Shown: piece by piece, positions 1 through 9,028 of the stretch | Layout of the letters: every line of letters starts with the position of its first letter | Position numbering within the stretch: position 1 is the first letter of the stretch | Program-made: the position numbers and the translations under genes | Source: Arthrobacter sp. Leaf69 | GTDB taxonomy: Bacteria; Actinomycetota; Actinomycetes; Actinomycetales; Micrococcaceae | Direction: 5' to 3' | Assembly: GCF_001422645.1 (NCBI RefSeq) | Contig: NZ_LMLR01000010.1 | Coordinates: forward strand, 836,511 to 900,510 | Length of the DNA stretch: 64,000 nucleotides | The notes under the pieces: model-generated | What the model was told of the DNA's origin: nothing | Seen by the model: only the letters and a program-made list of their open reading frames with translations | The model's database searches: none

Positions 1-144
1 GAAGATCAGGCCGATAAACAAGTAGCCCAGAACAATCGCGACAATACCGTTGCCCTGGGTGGTGATATCGAGGCCGGTGAGAATCCAGCAGGCGATTGCC
101 AGGGCCAGCCCGTTGATGATGACCCGCACGATGAATGAGCTCAT
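1..144 (-). CDS. Phage holin family (4-TMS) membrane protein, N-terminal part
   Basis: The gene is cut by the left window edge; only its first 48 codons are present, starting with an ATG at 144 on the minus strand. The visible protein (MSSFIVRVIINGLALAIACW and onward) consists of one hydrophobic helix, a short polar loop with LTGLDITTQ, and the start of a second helix. This matches the start of the small actinobacterial four-helix proteins annotated as phage holin superfamily IV, which are chromosomal membrane proteins and not evidence of a prophage. It diverges from the aminotransferase gene at 251. The C-terminal half is not visible, so the family call rests on the N-terminus only. Confidence 0.6.
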   Translation of the reverse strand, partial: MSSFIVRVIINGLALAIACWILTGLDITTQGNGIVAIVLGYLFIGLIF

Positions 145-237
145 GGGGCCATGCTGTCATATCCCCGCCGGCGGCGGCAGGGACCATATCCCCCTCTTTC
201 CACTGTTGAGGCAGACGATTGCGGCGGGGACCCGAAG

Positions 238-243
238 TAGGCT
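238..243 (+). promoter_or_regulatory. -10 box TAGGCT, apparently leaderless start
   Basis: TAGGCT ends 7 nt before the ATG at 251, which places transcription initiation at or next to the start codon. No Shine-Dalgarno sequence precedes the ATG. No clear -35 hexamer was found. Confidence 0.45.
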
Positions 244-250
244 GGTTGGC

Positions 251-1369
251 ATGACTTCATCAGAGAACACGGCCGGGGGCATCCGGCCCCGCCCGGTGGT
301 AGACCTTCTTCCCCGCTACGCGGCAGGCAAACCGCCGGTCCCCGTCGAGGGCCTGGTCAGCTACAAGCTTTCCTCCAACGAAAACCCGCTCCCCCCGATC
401 CCTGCAGTGCAGCAGGCCATCGCGGCGCAGACCGACTTCAACCGCTATCCGGATCCGCTGAGCAGCAAGCTGCGCGGATCATTGGCCCGGTTCCTGGACG
501 TTCCGGCCGAGGACATCGTCACCGGCGCCGGGAGCCTGGGTGCACTCAACCAGCTGCTGGCCACCTTCGCGGGGCAGAACGACGACGGCAAGCCCGACGA
601 AGTGATCTACGCCTGGCGCTCTTTCGAGGCCTACCCGATCTGCGTCGGGCTGGCCGGCGCCGAGAGCGTCCGGGTCCCGCTGACCGGCGACGGCCGCCAC
701 GACCTCGACGCCATGGCCGAAGCGGTGACCGCACGCACCCGCATGATCCTGCTCTGCACCCCCAACAACCCCACCGGCCCGATCCTCACCACCGAGGAGA
801 CCGAGCGCTTCATCAAGCGGGTTCCCGCCGACGTCGTGGTTGTCATCGACGAGGCCTACCAGGAGTTCGTCCGCGACGAGCACGCCGTCGACGGCATCGA
901 AATGTACCGGAAATACCCCAATGTCGTCGTCCTGCGGACCTTCTCGAAGGCCCACGGCCTTGCCGGGCTGCGGGTCGGCTACAGCGTCTCCCAGCCCGAT
1001 CTCACCCAGCACTTGCGCGTCGCCGCCACGCCGTTCGCGGTGTCCCAGATCGCCGAATCCGCGGCCGTGACGTCCCTGGAGCATTTCGATGAGGTTGTAG
1101 AAAGGGTACAAAGCCTGGTGGACGAACGGGACCGCGTCACCGCCGGACTGCGAGACCTGGGCTGGTTCGTGCCCGAGGCCCAGGGCAACTTCGTGTGGCT
1201 CAATCTGGGTGCCGACAGTGTGGAGTTCGCCGCTCTGGCGGGAGAGCGGGCACTCTCCGTGCGCGCCTTCGCCAACGAGGGTGTCCGGGTCAGCATCGGC
1301 GAGACCGAGGCCAACACCCGTTTCCTGGAACTCTGTGCGATCTATACAAAACCGCCGCGGCGTTCCTAG
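251..1369 (+). CDS. hisC: HisC-type aminotransferase (histidinol-phosphate / aromatic amino acid)
   Basis: A 372-residue fold-type I PLP aminotransferase of normal HisC length. The N-terminus carries the substrate-lid segment KLSSNENPLPP, the middle has TPNNPTGP and VIDEAYQEF, and the PLP lysine lies in FSKAHGLAGLRVGY (K233). The family converts imidazole-acetol phosphate plus glutamate to histidinol phosphate. Stand-alone actinobacterial copies are often annotated as phenylalanine/aromatic aminotransferase (Pat), and no his genes are nearby, so the aromatic role is equally possible. The frame is open upstream to position 50, but the ATG at 251 fits the family N-terminus and the -10 box at 238. 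It precedes the 2-oxoacid dehydrogenase operon but is separated from it by a hairpin. Confidence 0.85.
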   Translation: MTSSENTAGGIRPRPVVDLLPRYAAGKPPVPVEGLVSYKLSSNENPLPPIPAVQQAIAAQTDFNRYPDPLSSKLRGSLARFLDVPAEDIVTGAGSLGALNQLLATFAGQNDDGKPDEVIYAWRSFEAYPICVGLAGAESVRVPLTGDGRHDLDAMAEAVTARTRMILLCTPNNPTGPILTTEETERFIKRVPADVVVVIDEAYQEFVRDEHAVDGIEMYRKYPNVVVLRTFSKAHGLAGLRVGYSVSQPDLTQHLRVAATPFAVSQIAESAAVTSLEHFDEVVERVQSLVDERDRVTAGLRDLGWFVPEAQGNFVWLNLGADSVEFAALAGERALSVRAFANEGVRVSIGETEANTRFLELCAIYTKPPRRS

Positions 1370-1383
1370 CGCTTAACATGACG

Positions 1384-1405
1384 GCCGCAGCCGGTCGGCT
1401 GCGGC
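1384..1405 (+). terminator. Hairpin after hisC-like gene
   Basis: Perfect 10-bp stem GCCGCAGCCG / CGGCTGCGGC with a 2-nt gap, 15 nt after the stop codon, with no real T-tract. It probably separates transcription of the aminotransferase from the following operon. Confidence 0.5.
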
Positions 1406-1429
1406 TAAAGTAGGGACGAGTAAGCCAAA

Positions 1430-1471
1430 ATATATGCCGGATCGGGAATGTATAACCGGTCCGGCATATAT
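1430..1471 (+). promoter_or_regulatory. 12-bp inverted repeat operator around the bkd promoter
   Basis: Arms ATATATGCCGGA (1430-1441) and TCCGGCATATAT (1460-1471) are perfect reverse complements separated by 18 nt. The spacer contains TATAAC (1451-1456), a plausible -10 box, so a protein bound to both arms would cover the promoter. It lies 46 nt upstream of the E1 alpha start at 1517. The cognate regulator is unknown and no regulator gene is adjacent. Confidence 0.6.
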
Positions 1472-1516
1472 CCCAGCGATTGTGGCGCATTTGGATGCGG
1501 CAAGCAAGGAGACGGT

Positions 1517-2764
1517 ATGGGCGCCACACATCTGCCCTCTACCGAGTTCGACGGAACCGATATTGAGGACCGGCTCGAGGCGGAGGCCGAAGCCCGCCTG
1601 GGCGATCCTGCCGAGCCGATGGTGCAGCTTCTCGCTCCCGACGGCACCCTGGGCTCCGATCCCGTCTTCTCGGAATACGCCGAACGGCTCAACCCCGAGG
1701 ACCTGCGCGGATTCTATGCCGACATGGCGAAAATCCGCCGCTTCGACGTGGAGGCCACCGCCCTGCAGCGGCAGGGCCAGCTGGCCTTGTGGGTTCCGCT
1801 CACCGGGCAGGAAGCCGCCCAGATCGGCTCCGGCCGGGCCAGCCAGCCGCAGGACTACATCTTTCCCACCTACCGCGAGCACGGCGTCGCCCTGACCCGC
1901 AACGTGGACCTCGCCGAGTTGCTGCGCCAGTTCCGCGGGGTCTCCAATGGCGGCTGGAACCCCAAGGACACCAACTTCCACCTCTACACCCTGGTCCTCG
2001 CGGCCCAGACACCGCACGCCGTGGGCTACGCGATGGGCATCCAGCGCGACCAGAAGTTCGCGGCGTCCGCCGCACTCGCGGACGGAACTCCCGGCCAGGC
2101 GGCCGAGCCCAAGGCCGCCGTTATGGTCTACTTCGGCGACGGAGCCAGTTCCGAAGGCGACGTCCATGAGTCCATGGTGTTCGCCTCCTCCTACAAGGCC
2201 CCCGTGGTGTTCTTCTGCCAGAACAACCACTGGGCGATCTCCGTCCCCAGCTCCGTGCAGACCCGGGTCCCGCTGGCCAACCGGGCCAAGGGCTACGGCT
2301 TCCCGGGCATCAGGGTGGACGGAAACGATGTCATCGCTGTCCATGCCGTCACGGAGTGGGCCCTGGAGCGTGCCCGCCAGGGCGAGGGCCCCGTACTGAT
2401 CGAGGCCTTCACCTACCGCGTCGGCGCGCACACCACTGCCGATGACCCCACCAAATACCGGGAATCCGCCGAGGAAGGCCGGTGGCGGGCCAAGGATCCG
2501 CTGGAGCGCCTGGAGAAGTACCTCCGCGCCCAGGGTCTGGCCGACGACGACTTCTTCGAGCAGGTCAGGGCAGACGGGGACGAACTCGCCGCCTACGTGC
2601 GCAAGACCACCCACGATCTCGAAACTCCGGACATCCGGACCGCCTTCGCCAACACCTATGTGGAAGCCCACCCGCTGGTGGCCGAAGAGCTGGCGTGGTT
2701 CGAGGAGTACAGCGCAGGATTTGTGGACGAGGCGGAACCTGCAGACACGGAGGCGGCCAACTGA
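1517..2764 (+). CDS. bkdA: Branched-chain 2-oxoacid dehydrogenase E1 subunit alpha
   Basis: A 415-residue thiamine-diphosphate E1 alpha subunit. It decarboxylates branched-chain 2-oxo acids and, with E1 beta, transfers the acyl group to lipoyl-E2. The ThDP motif is visible as GDG at residues 207-209 followed by NN at 236-237 (FFCQNNHWAISVP). The segment RRFDVEATALQRQGQLALW is typical of BCKDH-type rather than PDH-type E1 alpha. The ATG at 1517 was chosen because CAAGGAGA precedes it and the family N-terminus fits; upstream in-frame codons run through the operator. The stop overlaps the next start (ATGA at 2764), which indicates translational coupling. A pyruvate-acting enzyme cannot be wholly excluded. 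Confidence 0.88.
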   Translation: MGATHLPSTEFDGTDIEDRLEAEAEARLGDPAEPMVQLLAPDGTLGSDPVFSEYAERLNPEDLRGFYADMAKIRRFDVEATALQRQGQLALWVPLTGQEAAQIGSGRASQPQDYIFPTYREHGVALTRNVDLAELLRQFRGVSNGGWNPKDTNFHLYTLVLAAQTPHAVGYAMGIQRDQKFAASAALADGTPGQAAEPKAAVMVYFGDGASSEGDVHESMVFASSYKAPVVFFCQNNHWAISVPSSVQTRVPLANRAKGYGFPGIRVDGNDVIAVHAVTEWALERARQGEGPVLIEAFTYRVGAHTTADDPTKYRESAEEGRWRAKDPLERLEKYLRAQGLADDDFFEQVRADGDELAAYVRKTTHDLETPDIRTAFANTYVEAHPLVAEELAWFEEYSAGFVDEAEPADTEAAN

Positions 2765-3744
2765 TGACCACCATGACCATTGCCAAGGCCATCAACGAAG
2801 GCCTCCGCGCCACGCTCACCAACAACCCCCGCGCCCTCCTGATGGGCGAGGACATCGGCCCCCTGGGCGGTGTCTACCGCGTCACCGACGGCCTCATCGC
2901 GGAATTCGGCGCCGACCGCGTCGTGGATACCCCGCTGGCGGAGTCCGGCATCATCGGCACCGCCATCGGGCTGTCCCTGCGGGGCTACCTGCCCGTCTGT
3001 GAAATCCAGTTCGACGGCTTTGTGTTCCCGGGCTTCAACCAGATCACCACCCAGCTGGCCAAGATGCACTCCCGCAGCAACGGCAACCTCACTGTGCCGG
3101 TGGTCATCCGGATCCCGTACGGCGGCGGCATCGGCTCGATCGAGCACCACTCGGAGTCCCCGGAAGCACTGTTCGCCCACACAGCCGGACTGCGCATCAT
3201 CACCCCGTCCAACCCGCACGATGCCTACTGGATGATCCAGCAGGCCGTCGACTGCCAGGACCCCGTGATCGTCTTCGAACCGAAGCGCCGGTACTGGCTC
3301 AAGGGCGACGTTGACACCGAAACCCCCGGAACCTCCGCAGACCCGTTCAAGGCCCACGTGCTCCGCGAGGGCACTGACGCCACCGTGGTGGTCTACGGCC
3401 CGCTGGTGCCGGTGGCCCTGGCCGCGGCCAACGCCGCGGCCGAGGACGGCCACAGCGTCGAGGTGATCGACCTGCGTTCCATCTCGCCCATCGACTTCGA
3501 CACCGTCACGAAATCCGTCAAGAAGACGGGTCGGCTGATCGTGGCCCACGAGGCCCCGACCTTCGGCGGGATCGGCGGCGAAATCGCGGCCCGGATCAGC
3601 GAGCGTGCCTTCCACTCACTGGAGGCCCCCGTCATCCGCGTGGGCGGTTTCCACATGCCCTACCCGGTGGCGAAGGTGGAGGAAGACTACCTGCCGGACA
3701 TCGACCGCATTCTTGAGGCACTCGACCGTGCGTTGTCATATTGA
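2764..3744 (+). CDS. bkdB: Branched-chain 2-oxoacid dehydrogenase E1 subunit beta
   Basis: A 326-residue E1 beta subunit (transketolase pyrimidine-binding plus C-terminal domain). Recognisable segments are MGEDIGPLGGVYRVTDGL, DTPLAESGIIGTAIGLSL, HHSESPEALFAHTAGL, and the C-terminal EVIDLRSISPIDFDTV. It forms the alpha2beta2 E1 heterotetramer with the upstream gene product, completing the ThDP site at the interface. It begins within the bkdA stop codon; an alternative ATG three codons later would remove only MTT. The E2 gene follows after 77 nt, so the three genes form one operon. Confidence 0.9.
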   Translation: MTTMTIAKAINEGLRATLTNNPRALLMGEDIGPLGGVYRVTDGLIAEFGADRVVDTPLAESGIIGTAIGLSLRGYLPVCEIQFDGFVFPGFNQITTQLAKMHSRSNGNLTVPVVIRIPYGGGIGSIEHHSESPEALFAHTAGLRIITPSNPHDAYWMIQQAVDCQDPVIVFEPKRRYWLKGDVDTETPGTSADPFKAHVLREGTDATVVVYGPLVPVALAAANAAAEDGHSVEVIDLRSISPIDFDTVTKSVKKTGRLIVAHEAPTFGGIGGEIAARISERAFHSLEAPVIRVGGFHMPYPVAKVEEDYLPDIDRILEALDRALSY

Positions 3745-3821
3745 TTACGCCTATTCCTACTGACTGCGCCCTTTCCTACTGACCGCTTCCCGCTGAGGCG
3801 CCTTTCCCCAACAAGGACAAC

Positions 3822-5339
3822 ATGACTCTCCACAAGTTCAACCTCCCCGACGTGGGCGAAGGGCTGACCGAGGCCGAGATCGTCGCCTGGAAGGTCAAAC
3901 CCGGCGACACCGTGGCCATCAACGATGTCCTGTGCGAAATCGAGACCGCGAAGTCCCTCGTGGAACTGCCGTCACCGTTCGCCGGCACAGTCACCGAGCT
4001 GCTTGTGCCCGAGGGCCTGACGGTCGACGTCGGGACCGCGATTATCAGCGTCAGCGACGCCGCCCCCGCCGCGGACGCCGCCGTGGAGCCTGCCCCCGCC
4101 GCGCCGGCTCCTGATGTTCCGCTGTACGGGAAGCTGGAGCCGGACACGTCCGACGCCGGTGCCTCGGCCGGGCGACCGGCCGGCGGCCCCTTGGTGGGCT
4201 CCGGTCCGAAAGCCGACGCCGTCAAGCGCCGCCGCCGGGTCGCCGGTCCGGCTGCGAGCCCTGCTGTGTCGGCCGCCACCGCGGAGGCGGCCCCGCTCGC
4301 GGAGCAGGTGGGGGTCGAGGCGCACGACATCTGGATCAGCCCGGAGGCGGTCGCACATACGGAGCGCCCGGCCGCCACCGGTCCCGCCGAAGCCATTGAC
4401 CAGCGTCCCACGCTCGGCGGCGCCATCAGCGGACTCGTCAACAGGGTCCTGGCCAAGCCTCCCGTGCGTAAGATCGCCCGCGACCTCGGCATCGACCTCT
4501 CCGACGTCATCCCCACCGGCGCCCGCGGGGAGGTGACGCGCGAGGACCTGGTCAGCTACCAGGCCCAGCGCGACGCGGAAGTGGACAAGGCCGACACCTT
4601 CTGGGGCAAGACCGGCCGCCCGCAGGAACAGCGCATAGAGCGGATCCCGGTCAAGGGTGTCCGCAAGGCCACCGCGCGGGCCATGGTCGAGTCGGCCTTC
4701 GCCGCCCCGCACGTGAGCATCTTCGTCGACGTCGATGCCAGCCGGACTATGGAGTTCGTCAAGCGGCTCAAGGCCTCCCGCGATTTCGAAGGCATCAAAG
4801 TTTCCCCGCTGCTGATCCTGGCCAAGGCCGTCATCTGGGCCGCAGCCCGCAACCCCAGCGTCAACGCGACCTGGGTGGACAACCCGGACGGCAGCGACTC
4901 CGCCGAGATCCACGTCAAGCACTTCATGAACCTCGGGATCGCCGCCGCAACGCCCCGCGGGCTGATGGTCCCGAACATCAAGAACGCCCAGGATCTCTCG
5001 CTCAAGGAGCTGGCCCTGGCATTGAACGACCTCGCGACGACCGCCCGCGCGGGCAAAACCCAGCCGGCCCAGATGCAGGGCGGCACCCTGACCGTCACCA
5101 ACATCGGCGCCCTCGGGATCGACACCGGCACGCCGATCATCAACCCCGGCGAGGTCGCCATCGTGGCCTTCGGCACCATCAAGCAGAAACCCTGGGTCCT
5201 TGATGGAGAGGTGATTCCGCGCTGGATCACCACTCTCGGCGGCTCCTTCGACCACCGGGTGGTGGACGGCGACCTCTCCGCACGGTTCATGGCCGACGTC
5301 GCCGCGATCCTGGAAGAGCCCGCGCTGCTGCTCGACTGA
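3822..5339 (+). CDS. bkdC: Dihydrolipoamide acyltransferase E2 of 2-oxoacid dehydrogenase complex
   Basis: A 505-residue E2. An N-terminal lipoyl domain carries the lipoylated lysine K44 ([12 protein letters not shown]). A long Ala/Pro-rich linker follows (about 80-200), then a peripheral-subunit-binding domain at about 212-245 ([18 protein letters not shown]), and the C-terminal acyltransferase domain with catalytic HRVVDGD (H478, D482). It accepts the acyl group from E1 and transfers it to CoA, and is the structural core of the complex. There is one lipoyl domain, as in BCKDH-type E2. No E3 (lipoamide dehydrogenase) gene is in the window, so E3 must be supplied from elsewhere. Confidence 0.9.
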   Translation: MTLHKFNLPDVGEGLTEAEIVAWKVKPGDTVAINDVLCEIETAKSLVELPSPFAGTVTELLVPEGLTVDVGTAIISVSDAAPAADAAVEPAPAAPAPDVPLYGKLEPDTSDAGASAGRPAGGPLVGSGPKADAVKRRRRVAGPAASPAVSAATAEAAPLAEQVGVEAHDIWISPEAVAHTERPAATGPAEAIDQRPTLGGAISGLVNRVLAKPPVRKIARDLGIDLSDVIPTGARGEVTREDLVSYQAQRDAEVDKADTFWGKTGRPQEQRIERIPVKGVRKATARAMVESAFAAPHVSIFVDVDASRTMEFVKRLKASRDFEGIKVSPLLILAKAVIWAAARNPSVNATWVDNPDGSDSAEIHVKHFMNLGIAAATPRGLMVPNIKNAQDLSLKELALALNDLATTARAGKTQPAQMQGGTLTVTNIGALGIDTGTPIINPGEVAIVAFGTIKQKPWVLDGEVIPRWITTLGGSFDHRVVDGDLSARFMADVAAILEEPALLLD

Positions 5340-5404
5340 GCGGGCGGCCGCGGGACCCCCGCCCAGCCCGGGCCATTGATATGCAATACGTCCCAATAGC
5401 TTCA

Positions 5405-5416
5405 AAATAGGTATTT
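5405..5416 (+). promoter_or_regulatory. cat box 1: AAATAGGTATTT
   Basis: The palindrome AAATA-GG-TATTT lies 75 nt upstream of the LysR gene. The identical 12-mer, followed by the same C, occurs again upstream of catA at 7872. This is the position expected of a LysR-type activator site in the regulator's own promoter. That it binds the neighbouring regulator is inferred. Confidence 0.55.
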
Positions 5417-5490
5417 CACCTTACTAATAGGTCCTCCTAAGCTGGTCAGAGCACGGCATATGGCCGTGTCCGAGCTGCCTGGGAGTTTCA

Positions 5491-6396
5491 ATGGAGACGC
5501 GTCACCTCAAGTACTTCATTGCCGTTGCCGAGGAGCGCCATTTCGGCCGCGCGGCCCAGCGCCTGCACATGGCCCAGCCGCCCCTGTCCCAGCAGATCCG
5601 ACAGCTGGAAGAACAGCTCGGCACACCCCTGCTGCTTCGCACCACTCGGAAGGTGGAGATCACCCCGGCCGGGCAGCTCCTGCTGGATCGAGGACGGCTG
5701 CTGCTTCAGGAACTCGAAGCGCTCGAGGAAGACGTACAGCAGGTCGGGGCCGGTGCCACCGGTGTCATTCGTGTCGGCTTCACGGGAACCGCCACGTACC
5801 GGCTGATGCCCACCATTGTCCAGACCGCCCGCCGCACGCTTCCCGGACTCCGCATCACCGTACAGGGCGAGATGCTGACGCCCCAGATGGAGTCCGCGCT
5901 CGAGGACGGCCGGCTCGACGTCGCCGTCCTCCGCCCACCGGTCCGCTCCGGAACGATAGCGCTAAAACTGCTCGAACAAGATCAGTTGGTCGCCGCGCTC
6001 CCCGCGGATTCACCGCTGGCGGACAAGGGCACCCTGGACCTGGCCGAGCTCGCAGGCCAGGACTTCATCGGCTATCCCAGCTATTCCGCCGTCAGCAGCA
6101 TCTTGGTGGACGCCTGCCGCAGGGCCGGGTTCCAGCCGCGGCTCGTCCAGGAAGCGAGAGAAACCTCCACCCTGCTCTCGCTCGTCGCAGCCGGGATGGG
6201 GATCGCGCTGGTGCCCATGACCTCTCGGATGTTCTCGTTCCAAGGTGTGGTGTTCCGCCCGCTGCGCGACTCGCCGCCGGTTGACCTCGCCGTCGCCTGG
6301 ATCCGCGATGCCGAGACGCCACTGCTGCGCAGCTTCCTGCAGCTCTTCGACTCCCAGCCCACAGCCGCCACAAAGGAATCCCGCCGTGAAAATTGA
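5491..6396 (+). CDS. catR: LysR-family regulator of the catechol branch
   Basis: A 301-residue LysR-type regulator. The winged HTH occupies about residues 1-60 (HLKYFIAVAEERHFGRAAQR, PPLSQQIRQLEEQLG), followed by a two-lobed effector domain from about 90. The family includes CatR/BenM/CatM, which activate catechol and benzoate genes in response to muconate. The ATG has a GGGAG ribosome site 7 nt upstream. The stop codon lies inside catB, which begins at 6386, so regulator and catB are translationally coupled and co-directional, unlike the divergent arrangement common in proteobacteria. The assignment to the cat genes comes from position and the shared box at 5405 and 7872. Confidence 0.8.
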   Translation: METRHLKYFIAVAEERHFGRAAQRLHMAQPPLSQQIRQLEEQLGTPLLLRTTRKVEITPAGQLLLDRGRLLLQELEALEEDVQQVGAGATGVIRVGFTGTATYRLMPTIVQTARRTLPGLRITVQGEMLTPQMESALEDGRLDVAVLRPPVRSGTIALKLLEQDQLVAALPADSPLADKGTLDLAELAGQDFIGYPSYSAVSSILVDACRRAGFQPRLVQEARETSTLLSLVAAGMGIALVPMTSRMFSFQGVVFRPLRDSPPVDLAVAWIRDAETPLLRSFLQLFDSQPTAATKESRREN

Positions 6397-7486
6397 ACGC
6401 ATCGAGGCCATCCCCTATTCAATCCCCTACGCGCGCCCGCTGAAATTCGCCAGCGGCGAGGTGACCTCCGCGGAACACGTGCTGGTCCGGATCTACACGG
6501 ACACCGGCGTCTGCGGTGTTGCCGACACCCCGCCGCGTCCCTACACCTACGGCGAAACCCAGGATTCGATCGTCTCGGTGGTGACCAAGGTCTTTGCCCC
6601 GCAGCTCATCGGGCTGGACCCGCTGGACCGTTCAAAGGTCCAGCAGCTGCTCCGGCGCACGGTCAACAACCCCACGGCCAAGGGGGCCCTGGACATCGCG
6701 CTCTGGGATGTCATCGGGATTTCCCTGGGCACCCCGGTGCACAAACTGCTGGGCGGCTTTACGGACAGCATGCGGGTCTCTCACATGCTTGGCTTCAAGC
6801 CCGCCGCGGAGCTCCTCGAGGAAGCGCTCCGGTTCCGCGAAACGTACGGCATCAACACCTTTAAGCTGAAGACCGGACGGCGGCCGCTCTCCCTCGATGT
6901 CGAGGCCTGCCATGTCCTGCGTGAGGGGCTCGGCGCGGAAACGGAGATTTACCTCGATGCCAACCGCGGCTGGACGGCGAATGAGGCCATGGAGGTCCTC
7001 CGCCGGACCGAGGGCCTGGGCCTGTCCATGCTGGAGGAACCATGCGACGCCGGAGAAGCCCTCGGCCGCCGTCGGCTGGTGCAGAGCTCCAGCATTCCGA
7101 TCGTGGGCGACGAAAGCGTGCCCACCCTCGGTGACGTCTCCCGGGAACTGCTCTCCGGCGGCAGCAACGCGATCTGCATCAAGACCGCCCGGAGCGGGTT
7201 CACCGAAGCCCAACAGATCCTCGGCCTCTGCGAAGGCCTCGGCGTGGATGTCACGATGGGCAACCAGATCGACACCCAGGTCGGCAGCCTCGCCACGGTT
7301 ACCTTTGGCGCTGCTTTCGAGGCCAGTTCCCGTCGGGCTGGGGAGCTCTCCAACTATCTGGACATGACAGACGACCTCCTGGCCGAGCCGCTCAAAATCA
7401 GCGACGGCGCCATCCGGGTCCGTGAGGTCCCCGGCGTCGGCGCGGCCATCGACGCGGACAAACTGCAAAAGTACCGGCAGGACTAG
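6386..7486 (+). CDS. catB: Muconate cycloisomerase
   Basis: A 366-residue enolase-superfamily enzyme converting cis,cis-muconate to muconolactone in ortho cleavage of catechol. The catalytic set is intact: K160 and K162 in TFKLKTGR, metal ligands D191 (IYLDANRGW), E217 (MLEEPCD) and D242 (IVGDES), and K266 (ICIKTARSG). The GTG at 6386 is preferred because AAAGGA lies 8 nt upstream and the family begins VKIERIEAIPYS; it overlaps the regulator gene by 11 nt. Upstream in-frame codons belong to the regulator's reading region. A chloromuconate role is less likely given the complete catechol set around it. Confidence 0.9.
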   Translation: MKIERIEAIPYSIPYARPLKFASGEVTSAEHVLVRIYTDTGVCGVADTPPRPYTYGETQDSIVSVVTKVFAPQLIGLDPLDRSKVQQLLRRTVNNPTAKGALDIALWDVIGISLGTPVHKLLGGFTDSMRVSHMLGFKPAAELLEEALRFRETYGINTFKLKTGRRPLSLDVEACHVLREGLGAETEIYLDANRGWTANEAMEVLRRTEGLGLSMLEEPCDAGEALGRRRLVQSSSIPIVGDESVPTLGDVSRELLSGGSNAICIKTARSGFTEAQQILGLCEGLGVDVTMGNQIDTQVGSLATVTFGAAFEASSRRAGELSNYLDMTDDLLAEPLKISDGAIRVREVPGVGAAIDADKLQKYRQD

Positions 7487-7542
7487 GCCTGACCCGGCCG
7501 CATTCTGCCGTCAGAAAGACCGCACACCACAAGGAGAACCAC

Positions 7543-7821
7543 ATGCTGTACCTGGTCCGCATGGACGTCAACATTCCGCTGGACATGCCCAAGGAGCGCG
7601 CCGACGCCATCAAGGCGGAGGAGCGGGAGTATTCCCAGCAGCTCCAGCGCGACGGACGCTGGGCGCATCTGTGGCGGGTTGTCGGCGAGTACTCCAACTA
7701 CTCGGTGTTCGACGTCGCGGACAACGACGAGTTGCACACCTTGCTCTCCGGACTGCCGCTCTTCCCGTTCATGGACATCAAGGTGACGCCGCTCGCCAAG
7801 CACCCGTCCGCCGTCGAATAG
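7543..7821 (+). CDS. catC: Muconolactone delta-isomerase
   Basis: A 92-residue protein of normal CatC length that isomerises muconolactone to 3-oxoadipate enol-lactone in the cytosol, the step after CatB. Family segments are MLYLVRMDVNIPLDMP, EREYSQQLQRDGRW and the C-terminal LPLFPFMDIKVTPLAKHPS. AAGGAG lies 7 nt upstream of the ATG. It follows catB by 56 nt and is probably in the same transcript. The next enzymes (PcaD, PcaIJ/F) are not in the window. Confidence 0.93.
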   Translation: MLYLVRMDVNIPLDMPKERADAIKAEEREYSQQLQRDGRWAHLWRVVGEYSNYSVFDVADNDELHTLLSGLPLFPFMDIKVTPLAKHPSAVE

Positions 7822-7871
7822 TCCGCGTACCCCCTCCGCCCTTTCATATCCCAAAGCTCTCAATGGGCTGG

Positions 7872-7883
7872 AAATAGGTATTT
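7872..7883 (+). promoter_or_regulatory. cat box 2: AAATAGGTATTT
   Basis: An exact copy of the 12-bp palindrome at 5405, located 135 nt upstream of the catA start in the 196-nt catC-catA gap. Its recurrence suggests catA has its own regulated promoter under the same LysR protein. Confidence 0.55.
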
Positions 7884-7930
7884 CCCCTCGATCAATTCCA
7901 GGCCTACCGTTGAAGCAACGCCGGATGTGA

Positions 7931-8866
<936 letters not shown>

Positions 8867-8880
8867 GCCCCTTTCTCGAT

Positions 8881-8908
8881 CCCGGGGCCGGAACCATCCG
8901 GCCCTGGG
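8881..8908 (+). terminator. Hairpin terminator after catA
   Basis: A 12-bp stem CCCGGGGCCGGA / TCCGGCCCTGGG with an ACCA loop and one G-U pair, 14 nt after the catA stop. It has no T-tract, as is usual for actinobacterial terminators. Confidence 0.6.
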
Positions 8909-9028
8909 GTCGACCCACAATTCATCCCCAACATCCGCCGTAATGCCGCCTGCCCAAAATGAAGTTGCCGCAGCCGCACGGACCCCGGATCAGTCGGGTC
9001 AGAACATTCACACGAAAGTGAGTTAACG

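Noticed and set aside
1..144. Holin family gene as evidence of a prophage
   Set aside because: Members of this four-helix family are common chromosomal genes in actinobacteria and no phage gene is nearby.
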